A stretch of 64,000 nucleotides of DNA. Origin: Terriglobales bacterium (lineage in GTDB: Bacteria > Acidobacteriota > Terriglobia > Terriglobales > Acidobacteriaceae). The notes beneath the pieces were generated by a model. It was not told the origin of the DNA. It did no database searches and was given only the letters and a program-made list of their open reading frames with translations. Position numbers and translations under genes: made by a program. The DNA lies in assembly GCA_035561515.1 (NCBI GenBank), contig DATMXP010000045.1, forward strand, positions 1 through 64,000, given 5' to 3'. Of the stretch, positions 52,302 through 60,729 are shown one piece after another; the stretch's first letter is position 1; each line of letters starts with the position of its first letter.

Positions 52302-52332
52302 AAGGCTGGGCGCGAAAAGGCCCAGCCTTTTT
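52302..52332 (+). terminator. Terminator of htpX
   Basis: AAGGCTGGG (52302-52310) pairs with CCCAGCCTT (52321-52329), followed by TTTT. Confidence 0.9.
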
Positions 52333-52448
52333 GCATTCAGCTTGTCTCGGATCGTGTAGAACGGTACAAGTGCAAGTACTTCAGTTATCACCGTTCCACT
52401 ACTGAATGCGGTAATTGAATGCGCGCCGCTGAGTTAGAATCCAAACGA

Positions 52449-53405
52449 ATGTCCACACAAACTCTCAAGGCGTCGTCGCGGGCAGCGGCGCTTGAAAGCG
52501 CGTTGCGCAGCATCATCCGGGGCCAGGACGATGTTGTCCGTTTGTCATTGGTATGCCTGTTCGCGAGAGGGCACCTGTTAATCGAAGGCGTGCCCGGAGT
52601 CGGCAAGACCACGCTGGCGCAAGCCATCGCTCGGGCGCTCGACGTCGACTTCCAACGCGTTCAGTTCACCGCGGACATGTTGCCGAGCGACGTCCTCGGC
52701 ATCTCGATGTACTCCACCGTTGAGCAGAAGTTCGAGTTCAAGCGCGGTCCCGTATTCACCAACGTTCTGCTCGCCGACGAAATCAACCGCACCACCCCGA
52801 AGACGCAGTCCGCCTTGCTGGAAGCCATGAACGAGCACCAGGTGACGGTCGATCGCGACTCCTATCCATTGCCGCAACCTTTCCTGGTAATCGCGACGCA
52901 AAACCCAGTCGAACATCATGGCACCTATCCGCTTCCCGAATCGCAGATGGACCGCTTCCTGATGCGGCTTCACATGGGCTACCCAGCGGCTGAGAGCGAG
53001 CGACAGATCCTGCGCGCCGAAGCCGGCGCCGCCCGCCTCGACGAAGTACAACCGATCTTGAGCAGAGAAGAAGTCATCGCGATTCAGGAAGAAGTCACCG
53101 GCGTGACCGTAGACGATTCGCTGGTTGAATACGCGCTCGCCATCGTGAACCGGACTCGCCAATCGGCGCACCTTTCGCTCGGTGTGTCACCTCGCGGTTC
53201 GCTGATGCTGTATCGCGCCGCTCAGTCTTTGGCTTTTGTCGACGGACGAAACTTCGCCACACCAGAAGACTTCAAGACGCTTGCCATCCCCGTCTTCTCT
53301 CATCGCGTGGTTGTGAGCGGTCGCTACTCTTCTACTTTGAAGAAGTCTGAGCAATCAGAGCAGATTCTGCGGGAAATCGTAGAGAGCGTGCCGGTTCCTG
53401 TCTAG
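52449..53405 (+). CDS. MoxR-family AAA+ ATPase
   Basis: This 318-aa ATPase has Walker A GVPGVGKTT (47-55), Walker B LLADEINR (Asp110, Glu111) and ATQNPVEHHGTYPLPESQMDRF, the MoxR hallmark. MoxR proteins act as chaperones for metal insertion or assembly, usually beside VWA or DUF58 genes. None is next to it here; the following gene converges on it. No ribosome site exists, but TAGAAT (52435-52440) ends 8 nt before the ATG, so the message may be leaderless. Confidence 0.9.
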   Translation: MSTQTLKASSRAAALESALRSIIRGQDDVVRLSLVCLFARGHLLIEGVPGVGKTTLAQAIARALDVDFQRVQFTADMLPSDVLGISMYSTVEQKFEFKRGPVFTNVLLADEINRTTPKTQSALLEAMNEHQVTVDRDSYPLPQPFLVIATQNPVEHHGTYPLPESQMDRFLMRLHMGYPAAESERQILRAEAGAARLDEVQPILSREEVIAIQEEVTGVTVDDSLVEYALAIVNRTRQSAHLSLGVSPRGSLMLYRAAQSLAFVDGRNFATPEDFKTLAIPVFSHRVVVSGRYSSTLKKSEQSEQILREIVESVPVPV

Positions 53406-53413
53406 TTTCGAGA

Positions 53414-54787
53414 TCAGCAGAATAGCTTCATCAGGCCGGAAGCCGGCAGATCGGGCACTAGAAATTGCTTGCCTGTCAGGGCCTCTGCAGCCAGGTAGCC
53501 GCTTCGCACAGCCCCTTCCATCGTCGCCGGCCAGCCTGTATCGGTCCAGTCTCCGGCCAGAACGATGCGGGGCCATCCCGTTTGCGCCTTCGGACGATAC
53601 TCATCCACGCCCGGTTTCGGTGAGTACGTGGCGTGAACTTCCTTGATCACCGTTGCCTTCTCTAGCTTCGCCTCACGGACCAGCGGCAAGAATTCGCCCA
53701 GTTCCTTCACGGCAAGGTCGATAATCTCCTGTCGCCCCATCTCCACCAGCGACTTCGACGCGCTGACCACCAGTTCCACATAGCTTCCCGACCCGTCGCG
53801 GTTCAGTAGCTTCGACTTGTGGAACATCCACTGGATCGTCCGGTCGAGCAGAACGGCATGCTCAAGAGTGGTGATCTGCCGATCAAACCACAGGTGTATG
53901 CCCGTGATGGGAGAGCTTTCAAAATGACCGGCCATCTCTCGAATGGCGGCCCCTACATTGTCTCCAGGAAGCAAGTTCGCAACGGTATTGAACGGAACTG
54001 CAAGCACAGCGTAATCGGCCTTAACTTCCTGTCCGCTGACGCCGAGCACTACCCCCGAATCCCCGGCCGCAAAACTCTCGACGGCCGCGCGCAAATTCAC
54101 TTCGCCGCCACGTTCACGGATGTAATCTCCCGCGGCGCTGTACAACTCACTCAACGGGATCGCCGGGATTCCCATGCGACCAGCTTCTACCGACTTAAGG
54201 AACGACTCCCGAAAAACTAGTGCCCCGTATCGAATCGAGCAGTTCTCCAGATTTTCATTCAGCGCACTAACCAGCACCGGAGCCCAGAACCGCGAGATCG
54301 CGCACTCCGTCTGCCCACGGCTGCGCAGCCACGCGAGGAACGATCTTCCGTCATCGTTCACGTCGCCCATAAGCTCAAGCATTGCTTTAGCTATTGCCAG
54401 TTTGTCGGAGAAACCAAGGGCTCTGGCTGTTAGGAATGTTGGTGCGGTGTGCAACGGTGCGGGCAAAGCTCCGATCGCAATTTCGGAGTTCCTTCCCCCC
54501 GGTTCGAGAAAGTTCAACCGATCAAACCAGCGGATTTGATTCTCCACCCCGCTTCGTCGATATAGATCAATCAAGTTCGTGCAACATCCGAGCAGCACGT
54601 GCTGGCAGTTGTCGACGACCTCCCCGGTCCCCGGATGCTGATAAGACGAGGCTCTTCCTCCCAAGTACGGACGCCGCTCGAACAGCGTCACCCGGTATCC
54701 TGCATCGGCAAGCGCACACCCCGCCGCAAGGCCGCCAAGGCCGCCGCCCACAACTGCGACCGTTTGACTTGTGTTTATTGCCGGCAT
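53414..54787 (-). CDS. hpnE: Squalene-producing FAD oxidoreductase HpnE
   Basis: This 457-aa flavoprotein has the dinucleotide motif VAVVGGGLGGLAAGCALADA at the N-terminus and ERRPYLGGRASS. Near the C-terminus is LAGDWTDTGWPATMEGAVRSGYLAAE. Among hydroxysqualene dehydroxylases, HpnE makes squalene from the product of HpnC. It directly follows hpnC and hpnD in the same operon. The start at 54787 avoids a long overlap with hpnD; an upstream ATG at 54850 is in frame but less likely. Confidence 0.93.
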   Translation of the reverse strand: MPAINTSQTVAVVGGGLGGLAAGCALADAGYRVTLFERRPYLGGRASSYQHPGTGEVVDNCQHVLLGCCTNLIDLYRRSGVENQIRWFDRLNFLEPGGRNSEIAIGALPAPLHTAPTFLTARALGFSDKLAIAKAMLELMGDVNDDGRSFLAWLRSRGQTECAISRFWAPVLVSALNENLENCSIRYGALVFRESFLKSVEAGRMGIPAIPLSELYSAAGDYIRERGGEVNLRAAVESFAAGDSGVVLGVSGQEVKADYAVLAVPFNTVANLLPGDNVGAAIREMAGHFESSPITGIHLWFDRQITTLEHAVLLDRTIQWMFHKSKLLNRDGSGSYVELVVSASKSLVEMGRQEIIDLAVKELGEFLPLVREAKLEKATVIKEVHATYSPKPGVDEYRPKAQTGWPRIVLAGDWTDTGWPATMEGAVRSGYLAAEALTGKQFLVPDLPASGLMKLFC

Positions 54788-54798
54788 GACTTCAAGCG

Positions 54799-55737
54799 TT
54801 ACTTCAGACGCTTCAGCATTCCTTTCGCCAGCACTTTGACTTTTTCCCACGTCGTCAACCGGACCTTTTCTCCAAGTACGCTGTACTCCTGCTTTGCGAT
54901 CTTATCGAGTAACCGGCTATAGATTTCCACCAGCGTCCAAAGCGCAGGACGGCTGTCCTCATCGATGTAGTTCAGAAGTTCATACCCGGACTTGTAGAAC
55001 TCACGTGCGCGGTCCGCTTCCAGCATCAGCAACGGCTTCAGGTTTGGGACATTGGAGCTCGTTGCCAGTTCGTTGGGTTCAACATGGAACTGCTTCAGGT
55101 CCGCCGCCGGAAGATACACCCGGCCCATCTGAGCATCTTCCTTTACGTCGCGGATGATGTTCGTTACCTGGAACGCAATTCCGGTTCGTTCAGCGAGTTT
55201 TTCAGCCCGCGGATGCTGGTACCCAAAGATGCAGATGCAAACCAGGCCAACCACCGAAGCGACGTGGTAGCAATACTGATAGAGATCATCGAAAGTACGG
55301 TAAAGAACAACGGGCGCACCCGGCGTAGTAGGTTGAGCGGCGCCGAAATTCAAGTCCATCGTGGTGCCGTAGACGAGTTTCTCAAGCAGATGGCTCGGAA
55401 TCTTGAACCGCTGTTTCGCGTTTGCCAGAGCTAGAAGAACCGGGTCATCCGTCGGTCGTCCTGCATCCACCGCGTGGAAACCTTCCATCAGAGTTTCCAG
55501 CCTGGCCCGTCGTTCCGCGTCCGAAATTCCCGGTGCGTCCGAGATGTCGTCGGCATTCCGCATGAACGCGTACACCGCACAAAGAGCATCACGCTTTCGG
55601 CGCGGTAACACGAGGAATCCGTAATAGAAGTTCTTGGCGGAAGCTCTGGTTATGCTCCGGCAAACCGCATACGCCGCCCTTAGTTGGAGTGGAGCGGCTT
55701 TGTTCGCCGGACGGCGTGCCGTGTCGGCCGCCGCCAT
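54799..55737 (-). CDS. hpnD: Presqualene diphosphate synthase HpnD
   Basis: This 312-aa trans-isoprenyl synthase joins two farnesyl diphosphates. The aspartate-rich motifs are RNADDISDAPG and NIIRDVKEDAQMGRVYLP. The ATG at 55737 follows GAGGAGGG by 7 nt and overlaps the hpnC stop by one base. The order hpnC-hpnD-hpnE is the usual squalene module. Confidence 0.94.
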   Translation of the reverse strand: MAAADTARRPANKAAPLQLRAAYAVCRSITRASAKNFYYGFLVLPRRKRDALCAVYAFMRNADDISDAPGISDAERRARLETLMEGFHAVDAGRPTDDPVLLALANAKQRFKIPSHLLEKLVYGTTMDLNFGAAQPTTPGAPVVLYRTFDDLYQYCYHVASVVGLVCICIFGYQHPRAEKLAERTGIAFQVTNIIRDVKEDAQMGRVYLPAADLKQFHVEPNELATSSNVPNLKPLLMLEADRAREFYKSGYELLNYIDEDSRPALWTLVEIYSRLLDKIAKQEYSVLGEKVRLTTWEKVKVLAKGMLKRLK

Positions 55738-56666
55738 CAAAAGACCCTCCTCAGGGCCGCACCCAGGACGAGCGCCACCTTCCGCGACTTCGAAATCGAC
55801 GGTCGCGACTTAAGCACGTTGAAGTCCTGCCGTTCGATCGCGTTCAAGATCTCCTGCCCTCCCCGGGTGAAAAGTTCGATGTCCGTGCCCAGCTTCTCGT
55901 CTACCAGGTTCGCGAGCGGAAGTCCCATGTTGAACAGGTCTCGCGCACGTCCGACTTCGTACTTCATCAGTTCGCGGAATTCCGGTGAAAACCGACGCTC
56001 TGCAATCTGTTGCTCGGTCACACCGAAACGCTCCATATCTTCCAGCGGTATATAGAGACGTCCTTTTTCCCAGTCGACGGTAACGTCCTGCCAGAAGTTC
56101 GCAAGCTGCAACCCTACGCACGTGTAATCGGAAAGCTTCTGGAGTGCCTCGTCACTATACCCGCACACGTAAAGCACCAGGCGGCCCACCGGATTCGCGG
56201 AATTCCGGCAATATCCAAGCAGGTCCTCAAATCGCTCGTACCGTGTGGTCGTCTGGTCCTGCCGGAAAGCAATTAGCAGGTCGGCAAAGGGCTTCTTCGG
56301 GATGTCGCAGACTCGAACGGTGTCAGCCAGCGCAACAAACACCGGATGCTTCGCGCGGCCTTCGTAGCATGCGTCGAGTTCTTGTTCCCATGCATTCAGC
56401 AGCCGAAGCGACTTCTGCGGATCACCTGCCTCATCTCCGAGGTCGTCTGAAATCCGGCAGTACGCGTACACAGCATAAAAGTGTTCGCGCAGTTGCGACG
56501 GAAGGAACCATGTGGCGACTGAAAAGTTCTCGTAGTGGCTGGTAGCCAGGCGCCGGCAATATTCGCGTGCTTCCTTTAAAGAAGGTGCCGTCGCAGGCGT
56601 GACATAACTGGAGGGCAATGCAGACCAATCTGAAGCGGTCAGTGGTGTGTTTCCGCCCTGGGTCAT
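55737..56666 (-). CDS. hpnC: Hydroxysqualene synthase HpnC
   Basis: This protein of about 309 aa is homologous to HpnD, with YCRISDDLGDEAG and NFWQDVTVDWEKGRLYIP as its two Asp-rich sites. HpnC turns presqualene diphosphate into hydroxysqualene. The start is taken at 56666 because TATAAT (56679-56674) ends 7 nt upstream with no ribosome site, as in other likely leaderless genes here. An in-frame ATG at 56675 lies inside that box. The gene follows the upstream alcohol dehydrogenase after 93 bp that hold a hairpin. Confidence 0.92.
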   Translation of the reverse strand: MTQGGNTPLTASDWSALPSSYVTPATAPSLKEAREYCRRLATSHYENFSVATWFLPSQLREHFYAVYAYCRISDDLGDEAGDPQKSLRLLNAWEQELDACYEGRAKHPVFVALADTVRVCDIPKKPFADLLIAFRQDQTTTRYERFEDLLGYCRNSANPVGRLVLYVCGYSDEALQKLSDYTCVGLQLANFWQDVTVDWEKGRLYIPLEDMERFGVTEQQIAERRFSPEFRELMKYEVGRARDLFNMGLPLANLVDEKLGTDIELFTRGGQEILNAIERQDFNVLKSRPSISKSRKVALVLGAALRRVF

Positions 56667-56708
56667 GATTTCCATTATAGGTAAGGTATGGAACTTCAGA
56701 AGTGACAA

Positions 56709-56746
56709 AGGACGAAGCTCTCTGTGATGAACTCGAACTTCGTCCT
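56709..56746 (-). terminator. Hairpin between alcohol dehydrogenase and hpnC
   Basis: On the minus strand AGGACGAAG (56746-56738) pairs with CTTCGTCCT (56717-56709), followed only by TTGTCACTT. It may partly terminate the upstream genes, with hpnC restarted from its own TATAAT box. Confidence 0.5.
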
Positions 56747-56759
56747 CTGCCCTCGGTGT

Positions 56760-57797
56760 CTAGTGACCGGGAATAATCGCCGTCTTGATGTCGCCATTCC
56801 GGTTCAACATGTGCTTCAACACATGCTGCAGGCGCGACAAGGGCGCTTCTCCAGTAATGTAGTCATTGCCCTTGATCTTTCGCTCCGAAATCAGGGCAAA
56901 CGCCTTCCGCACGCTTTCCGGAGTGTGATGGAACGTCGCCTTGAGTGTGACCTCCGAGTAGTGCAGGCGCTGGGTGTCCAGGCTCACCTTGGTTCCCGAC
57001 GCGCACCCTCCGAAGAAATTCACGGTTCCGCCCTTGCGGACCATGTCAATGGCCCACTCCCATGCCGTCGGACGGCCGACAGCTTCAACCACTACGTCAG
57101 CACCACGACGGTCGGGCGTCAGGGCTCGGACTGATTCCACCGGATCCTTTACCTGCGTGATCTGAACCACTTCGTGCGAGCCGATCCGCTTTGCGGCAGC
57201 CACCTGCCCGTCACGTTTTACGACCGCAATCACATTGCAGCCCGTAAGTTTCGCGGCCTGCATAAACATAAGGCCGATTGGGCCGCCGCCGATCACGGCT
57301 ACGGTGTCGCCGATCTCTACCCCTGTCTCGTGCAGTCCACGCAGCACGCAAGCCAGGGGTTCCACCATGGCAGCTTCTTCGTACGAGACGTCGGGCGGAA
57401 TCGCGAGCATGTTCGCTTCCACGATCCGTCGGGGCACTTTGATGTATTCCGCGTAAGCGCCGTTATTGAAGAGCAGGTCTTCGCAAAGATTCTCCTGGTG
57501 CTTGGAGCAGTAGAAGCACATCCCGCACGGCGCGGAGTTGAGCGCAACCACACGTTGGCCGCGCTTGAAGCCCCTCACCCCGGGGCCTACCTCTTCAATC
57601 ACTCCGGCCAATTCGTGCCCAAACAAGGCCGGAGGAACAATCATGCGCGCATGGTACCCGCGCTGGTACACCTTTAAATCGGTGCCGCAAGTGAGGGCTA
57701 CCTGTACCTTGATCAGAACTTCGCCTTCCGCCAATCGCGGAATGGGAACTTTCTCGATCTTTACGTCCTCTTTGCCATAGAGGACGGCTGCCGTCAT
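56760..57797 (-). CDS. Zinc-type alcohol dehydrogenase (MDR family), hopanoid cluster
   Basis: This 345-aa medium-chain dehydrogenase has LTCGTDLKVYQRG with the catalytic zinc Cys, GHELAGVIEEVG and the structural-zinc Cys set PCGMCFYCSKHQENLC. The Rossmann motif is VIGGGPIGLMF. It oxidises or reduces an unknown alcohol, sorbitol dehydrogenase-like. It starts just after the stop of a second dehydrogenase gene. The ATG at 57797 is chosen, but a GTG at 57809 with AAGGA 9 nt upstream is possible. Its location between hpnG and hpnC suggests a role in hopanoid side-chain or isoprenoid chemistry. Confidence 0.85.
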   Translation of the reverse strand: MTAAVLYGKEDVKIEKVPIPRLAEGEVLIKVQVALTCGTDLKVYQRGYHARMIVPPALFGHELAGVIEEVGPGVRGFKRGQRVVALNSAPCGMCFYCSKHQENLCEDLLFNNGAYAEYIKVPRRIVEANMLAIPPDVSYEEAAMVEPLACVLRGLHETGVEIGDTVAVIGGGPIGLMFMQAAKLTGCNVIAVVKRDGQVAAAKRIGSHEVVQITQVKDPVESVRALTPDRRGADVVVEAVGRPTAWEWAIDMVRKGGTVNFFGGCASGTKVSLDTQRLHYSEVTLKATFHHTPESVRKAFALISERKIKGNDYITGEAPLSRLQHVLKHMLNRNGDIKTAIIPGH

Positions 57798-57808
57798 TTG
57801 TCCGTTCA

Positions 57809-58927
57809 CTATCTGTCGTCCTTCCAATTGCCGCCCGGCTGAATCACCAGTTTCATGGTGTCCGGTTTCGGATGAGCAGCAACATTTAACCCTTCCACTG
57901 CGTTTTCCAACGGAAAACGGTGCGATACGAGCTTGGTCAAATCCAAGCCCCCGCCGAAAACCCAACCCGTTGATTCTTCTTGCAGGTCCACGGAAGCGCT
58001 ATAAGAACCGAGAAGGGTCTTCTCGTCCACGCAAATTGCAGCAGGGTCAATCACTGCCTGCTCCCGAGCCGTTTGGGCGAACAGCATCACGCGCCCACCC
58101 GGTCGCGCGGCATCAATGGCAGTCCCTATCAGCTTCGTCCCCGGGACAGCCAAAATCACTGCATCGGCTCCGCGACCTTCGGTTTCTTTTTTTACGTACT
58201 CAACCGTGTCAGTCTGCGAAGCGTCTAGTGTCTCTTGCAGTCCAAAAGCTTGAGCTATTGTAAGCCTCTGGGGGAACAAATCGGAAGTGATAACTCTCGC
58301 CCCCGTCCTCTTGGCCAGTGCGGCCAGGATGATTCCAATGGGTCCCTGTCCAATCACCAGCAAAGTTTCTTCTGGCTTCAAACCCAGCAGGGGGATTGCC
58401 TTCCAGCACGTGTTCACCGGTTCCATGAACGACGCCTGCTCGTGACTGACTCCATCCGGAATCCGCACGACGCCCTTCTCCACGATCCAGTCCATCACCC
58501 GGACGTACTCGGCAAAACCACCACCGGACGGCTCAAATCCAGCCGTACAGCCAACCTTCTTGTACACCGCACACTGCGCAAATACCTTATGCCTGCAGTA
58601 GTAGCAGGTACCGCATGGGATGTGGTGGAAGAATGCCACCCTATCGCCGACAACGAACTTCTTAACCCCTGTGCCGACGGCCGCAACCACGCCGGTAGTC
58701 TCATGTCCAAATATGCGCGGAGCCGAGTGCGATCCCGTCGCGATTTTCTTCAGATCGGTGCCGCAGATTCCGCACGTGTGGACTCTGACCAGCAGTTCGC
58801 CGGGGCCAATCTCCGGGACCGGCACTTCTTGCAAGCGAACGTCATTCACGCCCTGATAGACGAGCGCCTTCATGGTTGACGGAATACTCTCAAGCTCCGC
58901 CGCTTGTACCTGTGCAACCGTTGACAT
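57809..58927 (-). CDS. Second zinc-type alcohol dehydrogenase, hopanoid cluster
   Basis: This 372-aa MDR dehydrogenase has GICGTDLKKI, GHETTGVVAAVG and a structural-zinc region PCGTCYYCRHKVFAQC. A Rossmann motif VIGQGPIGI is present. About 18 residues precede the domain (MKALVYQG). It is related to but clearly distinct from the neighbouring dehydrogenase. It starts 3 nt after hpnG, so it is in the same operon. Substrate unknown. Confidence 0.85.
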   Translation of the reverse strand: MSTVAQVQAAELESIPSTMKALVYQGVNDVRLQEVPVPEIGPGELLVRVHTCGICGTDLKKIATGSHSAPRIFGHETTGVVAAVGTGVKKFVVGDRVAFFHHIPCGTCYYCRHKVFAQCAVYKKVGCTAGFEPSGGGFAEYVRVMDWIVEKGVVRIPDGVSHEQASFMEPVNTCWKAIPLLGLKPEETLLVIGQGPIGIILAALAKRTGARVITSDLFPQRLTIAQAFGLQETLDASQTDTVEYVKKETEGRGADAVILAVPGTKLIGTAIDAARPGGRVMLFAQTAREQAVIDPAAICVDEKTLLGSYSASVDLQEESTGWVFGGGLDLTKLVSHRFPLENAVEGLNVAAHPKPDTMKLVIQPGGNWKDDR

Positions 58928-58930
58928 GAA

Positions 58931-59668
58931 TCAATTCACCGCGCGGGCGGAGGTCCCCACCATCCGCATCGCATTCTCAAGATCTGTGTCCGAAAGCTTC
59001 TTTACCAGATGCACTACAGCACTCGAAAGCTCCAGAGAAGCCTTCTTCGAGTTCCTGGCCAACTGCATCAGGCTGGGCCAGTATCCGGGCCGGACGGCGA
59101 CATGGGCCGCGAACTTGTCGATGGCCAACGTCCCGTCCTCTTTTACATAGGTGTTGAAAGGCGGCATGGCAAACCCCAGTTCGTCGGAAATTGCCTTAAC
59201 CGCGCAAAACAGAACCTTATGCTCCTCAGCAACCGTCCCCACAGCTGCCGCTTCCATGTCAACCAAGTCTGCCTTGAATTGTTGCGCAAGTTTCCGCTTC
59301 GAGGCTTCGTCGGCGATCATTGGCGCACTCACCAGTATCCCCGTTCCGCCTGGCGACACAAACACCTTACCTGTAACCCCATCCACCACCTGTTCCGGAA
59401 CAACTACTTCCCCCACCGAAAGAGCCGCCGTCAATGCTCCCGCGAATCCCGCCGAGATAAGAATCTCAGGCTTTGCCGCTTCAAGTGCCGCTCGCGCAGC
59501 AGCCATAGCCGGTTCTTTCCCCATCCCGCTCTGGATGTAAGTACACTCGCCGCTCTTCCACATCGCGAATATCCGGCCGCCATGCTTTAGCAGCCCGCGC
59601 GTCCAGTACTTCAGCATGGGAGCGATCTCCCGCTGCATCGCGCCGATAATCGCGATCTTAGGCGACAT
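58931..59668 (-). CDS. hpnG: Hopanoid phosphorylase HpnG
   Basis: This 245-aa nucleoside-phosphorylase-like protein has AIIGAMQREIAPM at the start, ISAGFAGALTAALSVGEVV and the active-site DMEAAAVGTVAE. HpnG removes adenine from adenosylhopane to give the ribosyl form. The start at 59668 overlaps the hpnA stop by 11 nt. HpnH, which would make its substrate, is not in the window. Confidence 0.88.
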   Translation of the reverse strand: MSPKIAIIGAMQREIAPMLKYWTRGLLKHGGRIFAMWKSGECTYIQSGMGKEPAMAAARAALEAAKPEILISAGFAGALTAALSVGEVVVPEQVVDGVTGKVFVSPGGTGILVSAPMIADEASKRKLAQQFKADLVDMEAAAVGTVAEEHKVLFCAVKAISDELGFAMPPFNTYVKEDGTLAIDKFAAHVAVRPGYWPSLMQLARNSKKASLELSSAVVHLVKKLSDTDLENAMRMVGTSARAVN

Positions 59669-60725
59669 ATCCGTTTGTCCTGAACCAATCGACGGAGCGC
59701 CGCAGCGCACCATCTACGGCGACTTCGCGCCAGCCTAACTCGCGTACTGCCTTGGCCGAAGTAACAAACATCTTCTTTCGCCCCATGCGAACCTCATCAA
59801 TCGAGGCCCGAGGAGTCCTTTTCAATACGTACCCGCTGAAGAACGTATCGAACACGCCGAAGCCAAGCGCCACTCCGTAAGGGAGCTTTACTTTTGGAGA
59901 AGGCAGTCCTGTGATCGCCGAAAGCTTGTCCAGTATCTGCTTTAGCGTCAGGTTTTCGCCACCGAGAATGTACCTTTCTCCCGGTTGCGCTTTCTCCATC
60001 GCCATCAAGTGTCCGCGAGCGCATTGGTGGACATCCACCAGGTTCAAGCCCGTGTCGACGTAAGCCGGAAACTTCCGCTTCAGAAAGTCGAGAATAATCC
60101 GTCCCGTCGGCGTGGGCTTCAAATCCTGTTCACCGATCGGAGTCGTCGGATTTACCACGACAACATCGGCCCCTTTGCGCCCCGCTTCCAGCGCCACTTG
60201 TTCAGCCATGAACTTCGACTTCTTATAGTGGCTCACCATGTCACCAATCGTGACCGGCGCGGATTCATCTACCAGGGCGCCGTCTTTCCGGAAGCCCATC
60301 GTCGCCACGCTGCTCGTGTACACCACGCGTCGAACTTTGGCCTCTTGCGCCGCTTGAATGATGGCCCTCGTGCCTTCGACGTTGGACCGGTACATCTGGT
60401 CCACATCCGCCTTCGTCGGAGTCCACAACCGGTAATCCGCAGCCACGTGAAACACTACATCGCATCCGGACATTGCTTTCTTCAGCGACTCCGGTTCGCG
60501 CAAATCACCCACAACCCGGTCAGCCTTCTCGAGCGCCGCCAGATTACGAACATCGCTTGTCGGACGAACCAGCAGCCGCAGGTTTGCGCCGCCGTCCGCA
60601 AGAACACGGGCGACATGGCTTCCGAGGAATCCCGTAGCGCCCGTCACGAAGGCATTCAGCGTTGTGCGGCCAGAATGGGCTTGGGTTGACCCTTCACTCT
60701 CGGTGATGTCAGTCGTAGTCTCCAC
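59658..60725 (-). CDS. hpnA: Hopanoid-associated sugar epimerase HpnA
   Basis: This 355-aa extended short-chain dehydrogenase has FVTGATGFLGSHVARVL, YTSSVATMG and the catalytic YKKSK (Tyr-x3-Lys). DYRLW and NPTTPIGEQDLKPTPTG are typical of HpnA. It starts with GTG 4 nt after shc. Its exact reaction is unsettled. An N-terminal extension of about 20 Thr/Ser-rich residues is not part of the fold. Confidence 0.93.
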   Translation of the reverse strand: METTTDITESEGSTQAHSGRTTLNAFVTGATGFLGSHVARVLADGGANLRLLVRPTSDVRNLAALEKADRVVGDLREPESLKKAMSGCDVVFHVAADYRLWTPTKADVDQMYRSNVEGTRAIIQAAQEAKVRRVVYTSSVATMGFRKDGALVDESAPVTIGDMVSHYKKSKFMAEQVALEAGRKGADVVVVNPTTPIGEQDLKPTPTGRIILDFLKRKFPAYVDTGLNLVDVHQCARGHLMAMEKAQPGERYILGGENLTLKQILDKLSAITGLPSPKVKLPYGVALGFGVFDTFFSGYVLKRTPRASIDEVRMGRKKMFVTSAKAVRELGWREVAVDGALRRSVDWFRTNGYVA

Positions 60726-60729
60726 CTTG

